From Cupriavidus sp. IDO (GTDB lineage: Bacteria > Pseudomonadota > Gammaproteobacteria > Burkholderiales > Burkholderiaceae), in the NCBI RefSeq assembly GCF_000812465.1, contig NZ_JWMA01000118.1, positions 1 to 54,913 of the forward strand: 54,913 nucleotides of DNA. The letters are read 5' to 3'. The notes under the pieces were generated by a model, which searched no databases, was not told the DNA's origin, and was given only the letters and a program-made list of their open reading frames with translations. The position numbers and the translations under genes are program-made. Below are positions 52,198-54,913 of the stretch, in pieces. The stretch's first letter is position 1. Each line of letters opens with the position of its first letter.

Positions 52198-53604
52198 TTA
52201 TGCCGACGCGCCGGCGCCGATCCGGCGCAGTACCGTGTCGCGCCCAAACAGCTCCAGTACGGCATCGATGCTCGGCGTCTGCAACTGCCCTGCTACCAGC
52301 AGGCGCACGGGCATAGCCAGCTTGGGCATCTTCAGGCCGAACTCGGCCAGCACCGCCTTGAACGTCGCGTTGATCGCCTCTCGCTTCCATTCCGGCAGCG
52401 CGGCCAGTTGCGTGGCCAGCGCGGCAAGCGCCGGCTTGATCTCGGCGGTCAGATGCTCGGCCTTGAGCGCCGGATCCGCCTGCGGTTCGCCGCGGTAGAA
52501 CAGCAGCGCGGCCTGGGCGACTTCCTTCAGCGTATTCGCACGGTCCTTCACCAGTGCGATGACCTGGACCAGGTCAGCCCCTTCCACCTTGCCGCCGAGC
52601 GCCTCAATGAAAGGCCTGGTCAGGTCGGCCAGGCGCTGGTTGTCGCCCACCTTGATGTAGTGGTTGTTCAGCCACGCCAGCTTCTCCGGGTTGTACTGGG
52701 CCGGCGACTTGCCGAGGTGCTCCAGGTCAAACCACTCGACGAACTGCTCGCGCGAGAAGATCTCGGCGTCGCCGTGCGCCCAGCCTAGGCGCGCCAGGTA
52801 ATTGAGAACCGCCTCGGGCAGATAGCCCTCGTCGCGGTACCCGGTCACGCTCATGGCACCATGCCGCTTGCTCATCTTCTCGCCCTGCTCGTTGAGCACG
52901 GTGGGCAGGTGCGCATAGACCGGCGGCGTCCCGCCCAGCGCGCGGATGATATTGATCTGGCGCGGCGTGTTGTTGACGTGATCATCACCGCGGATCACAT
53001 GCGTGATCTTCATGTCGAGATCATCCACGACAACGCAGAAATTGTAGGTGGGCGTGCCGTCCGGGCGCGCGATCACCAGGTCGTCGAGCTCGTCGTTGGA
53101 GATCTCGATGCGCCCCTTGACGGCGTCATCCCACACCACGCTGCCGCCGATCGGGTTCTTGAACCGGATCACCGGCTTCACGCCAGTCGGGGGCTCGGGC
53201 AGGACCTTGCCTGGCTCCGGCCGCCAGAAGCCGTTGTAACGCGGCTTTTCGCCGCGCTCGCGCTGGGCATCGCGCAGGGCGTCGAGTTCCTCCGTGCTCA
53301 TGTAGCAGGGATAAGCCAGGCCGGCGTCGACGATCTGCTGCAGCACCTCGCGATAGCGGTCCATGCGCTGCATCTGGTAGAACGGACCCTCGTCGACATC
53401 CATCTCGAGCCAGGCCATGCTTTCGAGAATCACGTCGACAGCCTCCTGCGACGAGCGCTCGACGTCGGTATCCTCGATACGCAGGATAAAGTCGCCCTTC
53501 ATGCGGCGGGCAAAGGCCCACGGATAGAGCGCTGAGCGGATATTGCCGAGATGGATGAAGCCGGTCGGGCTCGGCGCGAAGCGGGTGCGAACGCGTTGTG
53601 TCAT
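52198..53604 (-). CDS. gltX: Glutamyl-tRNA synthetase
   Basis: This class I synthetase has 468 residues. The HIGH-type motif is RFAPSPTGFIHLGNIRSALY, the KMSKS motif is EKMSKRHGAMSV, and the glutamate-specific FILRIEDTDVERS is present. The C-terminal anticodon-binding cage is complete. It charges tRNA-Glu, two genes for which lie directly downstream on the same strand. The ATG has no good Shine-Dalgarno sequence and is preceded by a terminator-like hairpin with a T6 tract, listed separately. Confidence 0.97.
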   Translation of the reverse strand: MTQRVRTRFAPSPTGFIHLGNIRSALYPWAFARRMKGDFILRIEDTDVERSSQEAVDVILESMAWLEMDVDEGPFYQMQRMDRYREVLQQIVDAGLAYPCYMSTEELDALRDAQRERGEKPRYNGFWRPEPGKVLPEPPTGVKPVIRFKNPIGGSVVWDDAVKGRIEISNDELDDLVIARPDGTPTYNFCVVVDDLDMKITHVIRGDDHVNNTPRQINIIRALGGTPPVYAHLPTVLNEQGEKMSKRHGAMSVTGYRDEGYLPEAVLNYLARLGWAHGDAEIFSREQFVEWFDLEHLGKSPAQYNPEKLAWLNNHYIKVGDNQRLADLTRPFIEALGGKVEGADLVQVIALVKDRANTLKEVAQAALLFYRGEPQADPALKAEHLTAEIKPALAALATQLAALPEWKREAINATFKAVLAEFGLKMPKLAMPVRLLVAGQLQTPSIDAVLELFGRDTVLRRIGAGASA

Positions 53605-53618
53605 GGTCTGGGGGAAAC

Positions 53619-53648
53619 AAAAAAGCCCGCGCGCGGATGCGCGCAGGC
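53619..53648 (-). terminator. Terminator-like hairpin in the gltX leader (possible attenuator)
   Basis: On the minus strand, a GC-rich stem (arms 53639-53648 and 53625-53634, one C-A mismatch, loop ATCC) is followed by TTTTTT ending 15 nt before the gltX ATG. On the plus strand no T-run follows, so it points only toward gltX. No upstream gene on this strand is seen that it could serve: the next gene is divergent. It therefore looks like a leader attenuator. Confidence 0.65.
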
Positions 53649-53667
53649 CGGAATGTATGAACGCTGC

Positions 53668-53676
53668 ATTATAGCA
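53668..53676 (-). promoter_or_regulatory. Extended -10 promoter of gltX
   Basis: On the minus strand the sequence is TGCTATAAT, a perfect -10 with TGn extension. The predicted start near 53661 gives a leader of about 57 nt that contains the hairpin and T6. The -35 is weak. Confidence 0.65.
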
Positions 53677-53849
53677 AGCGGGTCGGCAACGCCTGCCGGC
53701 GCCGACAGCCCTGCCGCAGTGGAATCATTTATGCTACGGCCGGTCAGAGCAACAGCCGGTACGCGGCGCAAACTCGCCGGAACAAGATCGCGGCGCCTCA
53801 TGCCTCACTTCCGCCGCCGGTGCCGCCCTCGCTAACATTTTCCCAATCC

Positions 53850-54776
53850 ATGCAACGACGCAATTTCCTGGGCGCCTCCGCGGCAATGCTGCTGGCGGCC
53901 TGTTCCTTCGGCCCGCGGCCGTCCGACACCGTCCCTCCGGTCGCCACGCAGCCAGCACCCCGGCCCATCAAGATCGGCCTGGCACTGGGCGGCGGCGCCG
54001 CGCGCGGGTTCGCGCACATTGGCGTGATCAAGGCGCTGGAGGCGCAAGGCATTCACGCCGACCTGGTCACCGGCACCAGCGCGGGGGCCGTGGTGGCGGC
54101 GCTCTATGCGTCCGGCATGAACGGCTTTGAGCTGAACAGGCTGGCCCTGACCATGGACGAGGCCACCATCGCGGACTGGGCCCTGCCCTTCGGGACGCGC
54201 TTTGGCGGCTGGCTCAAGGGCGAAGCCTTGCAGAACTACGTCAACCGGCTGGTATCCAACCGCCCCATCGAGGCCATGAAGCTGCCGCTGGGAATCGTCG
54301 CGACGGACCTCAAGACCGGCGAGCGCATTCTCTTCCGCCGCGGCAATACAGGCCAGGCCGTGCGCGCCTCGAGCAGCGTGCCGGGTGTATTCCAGCCTGT
54401 CTCCATCCAGGGGCATGACTATGTCGATGGAGGCCTGGTCGAACCGGTGCCGGTAGACTCGGCGCGCGGCATGGGCGCTGACTTCGTCATCGCGGTCAAT
54501 ATTTCGGCCGATCCCGGCAGCCAGAAAAACAGCGGCCAGAGCGGCGTGCTGCTGCAGACCACGGCCATCATGGGCCAGTCGATCAACAAGATGGCGCTGG
54601 CGCGTGCGGATATCGTGATCCGCCCTGACCTGCCGGACATGAGTGGCAGCGACTTCAATTCGCGCAACCGGGCCGTTCTTGCCGGCGAGCAGGCGACCGC
54701 GGCCGTGATGGCAAGCCTGCGCCAGAAGCTGGAACAGGCCCGGCTGCGCCCGGCCGGCACCATGGCGGCGCAGTAG
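53850..54776 (+). CDS. Patatin-like phospholipase, lipoprotein (RssA-like)
   Basis: The protein has 308 residues from MQRRNFLGAS. The N-terminus is a lipoprotein signal with a twin-arginine start and lipobox LLAAC (Cys18). The patatin domain has the oxyanion GGGAARG (48-53 region), nucleophile elbow GTSAG with Ser77, and the dyad Asp193 in YVDGG. Such esterases cleave acyl chains from phospholipids or other lipids. Here the enzyme is probably anchored in the periplasmic space. An open frame ten codons longer would remove the signal from the N-terminus. It is divergent from gltX. Confidence 0.9.
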   Translation: MQRRNFLGASAAMLLAACSFGPRPSDTVPPVATQPAPRPIKIGLALGGGAARGFAHIGVIKALEAQGIHADLVTGTSAGAVVAALYASGMNGFELNRLALTMDEATIADWALPFGTRFGGWLKGEALQNYVNRLVSNRPIEAMKLPLGIVATDLKTGERILFRRGNTGQAVRASSSVPGVFQPVSIQGHDYVDGGLVEPVPVDSARGMGADFVIAVNISADPGSQKNSGQSGVLLQTTAIMGQSINKMALARADIVIRPDLPDMSGSDFNSRNRAVLAGEQATAAVMASLRQKLEQARLRPAGTMAAQ

Positions 54777-54795
54777 CATTCAGGCCGCGAGCAAC

Positions 54796-54817
54796 AAAAA
54801 AGGACTGCCGAAGCAGT
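54796..54817 (-). terminator. Terminator for a convergent minus-strand gene beyond the window
   Basis: On the minus strand the stem ACTGC-TTCG-GCAGT (UUCG tetraloop) is followed by CCTTTTTT. It indicates a gene transcribed toward the patatin gene from outside the window. Confidence 0.7.
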
Positions 54818-54879
54818 AATGCCGTTCAGTTAAGGTCCTTTCTCAGGAACCGAACGGTGTAACGAGAAGGTCGAGACTT

Positions 54880-54913
54880 AACGACCCGTGCGCATGTGCG
54901 TGCGGGTCGTTTT
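54880..54913 (+). terminator. Intrinsic terminator at the right window edge
   Basis: The stem AACGACCCG / CGGGTCGTT has an inner CGCA-TG-TGCG helix, then TT at the last bases of the window. It may serve the patatin gene or a small transcript in 54777-54879. Confidence 0.7.

Overview
The window is about 55 kb of GC-rich chromosomal DNA. Coding density is high, GC3 is strong, and gene order is typical of Burkholderiaceae. The ndk-rlmN-pilW-rodZ-ispG-hisS-yfgM-bamB-der run, surE-pcm-nlpD-rpoS, dnaX-ybaB-recR, an isolated Bug receptor and a Gram-negative trimeric porin together suggest a Cupriavidus/Ralstonia-like betaproteobacterium. The genus is inferred. I see no prophage, insertion sequence, CRISPR array or other obvious island.

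Layout. 1-8600 (minus): the start of der, then bamB, yfgM, hisS, ispG, rodZ, pilW, rlmN and ndk, forming one long housekeeping operon. 8.9-12.1 kb: a Bax-inhibitor-1 membrane protein, rlmD and an EEP-family hydrolase. 12.1-16.7 kb (minus): surE-pcm-nlpD-rpoS plus a PolB-like 3'-5' exonuclease, the stationary-phase sigma factor locus. 16.9-21.7 kb: a quinone oxidoreductase, then a porin divergent from a TctD/TctE-type two-component system. 21.7-30.4 kb (minus) is the accessory metabolic part: an old yellow enzyme with a palindrome-rich promoter, a sulfonate/nitrate/taurine-type ABC transporter, and a Bug receptor + HMG-CoA-lyase-like + CaiB/BaiF CoA-transferase + LysR set. 30.4-36.4 kb (minus): recR, ybaB, dnaX and the B12-dependent reductase nrdJ. 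At 36.6 kb lies the 4.5S SRP RNA gene (plus). 36.9-43.3 kb (minus): addA and addB. 43.5-50.8 kb: a small acidic protein, trxA, rho, mtfA, type-B rpmE, a GT-C-type membrane glycosyltransferase and a MATE transporter. 50.9-52.0 kb (minus): two tandem copies of a tRNA-Ala/Glu/Asp triplet. 52.2-53.6 kb: gltX. 53.85 kb to the end: a patatin-like lipoprotein.

Most of the window is housekeeping. The observations I rate highest are regulatory. gltX has an intrinsic-terminator-like hairpin with a T6 tract between a near-consensus extended -10 and its start codon, and it lies next to two tRNA-Glu genes. The tRNA triplet is duplicated in tandem, and each copy keeps its own promoter and terminator, with a compensatory base-pair change in the terminator stem. 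Two palindromes are stacked on the promoter of the old yellow enzyme. rho has a C-rich, G-poor leader without a Shine-Dalgarno sequence. The porin/TctDE and CoA-transferase/lyase/Bug groups suggest organic-acid uptake and breakdown, but the substrate cannot be read from the sequence.
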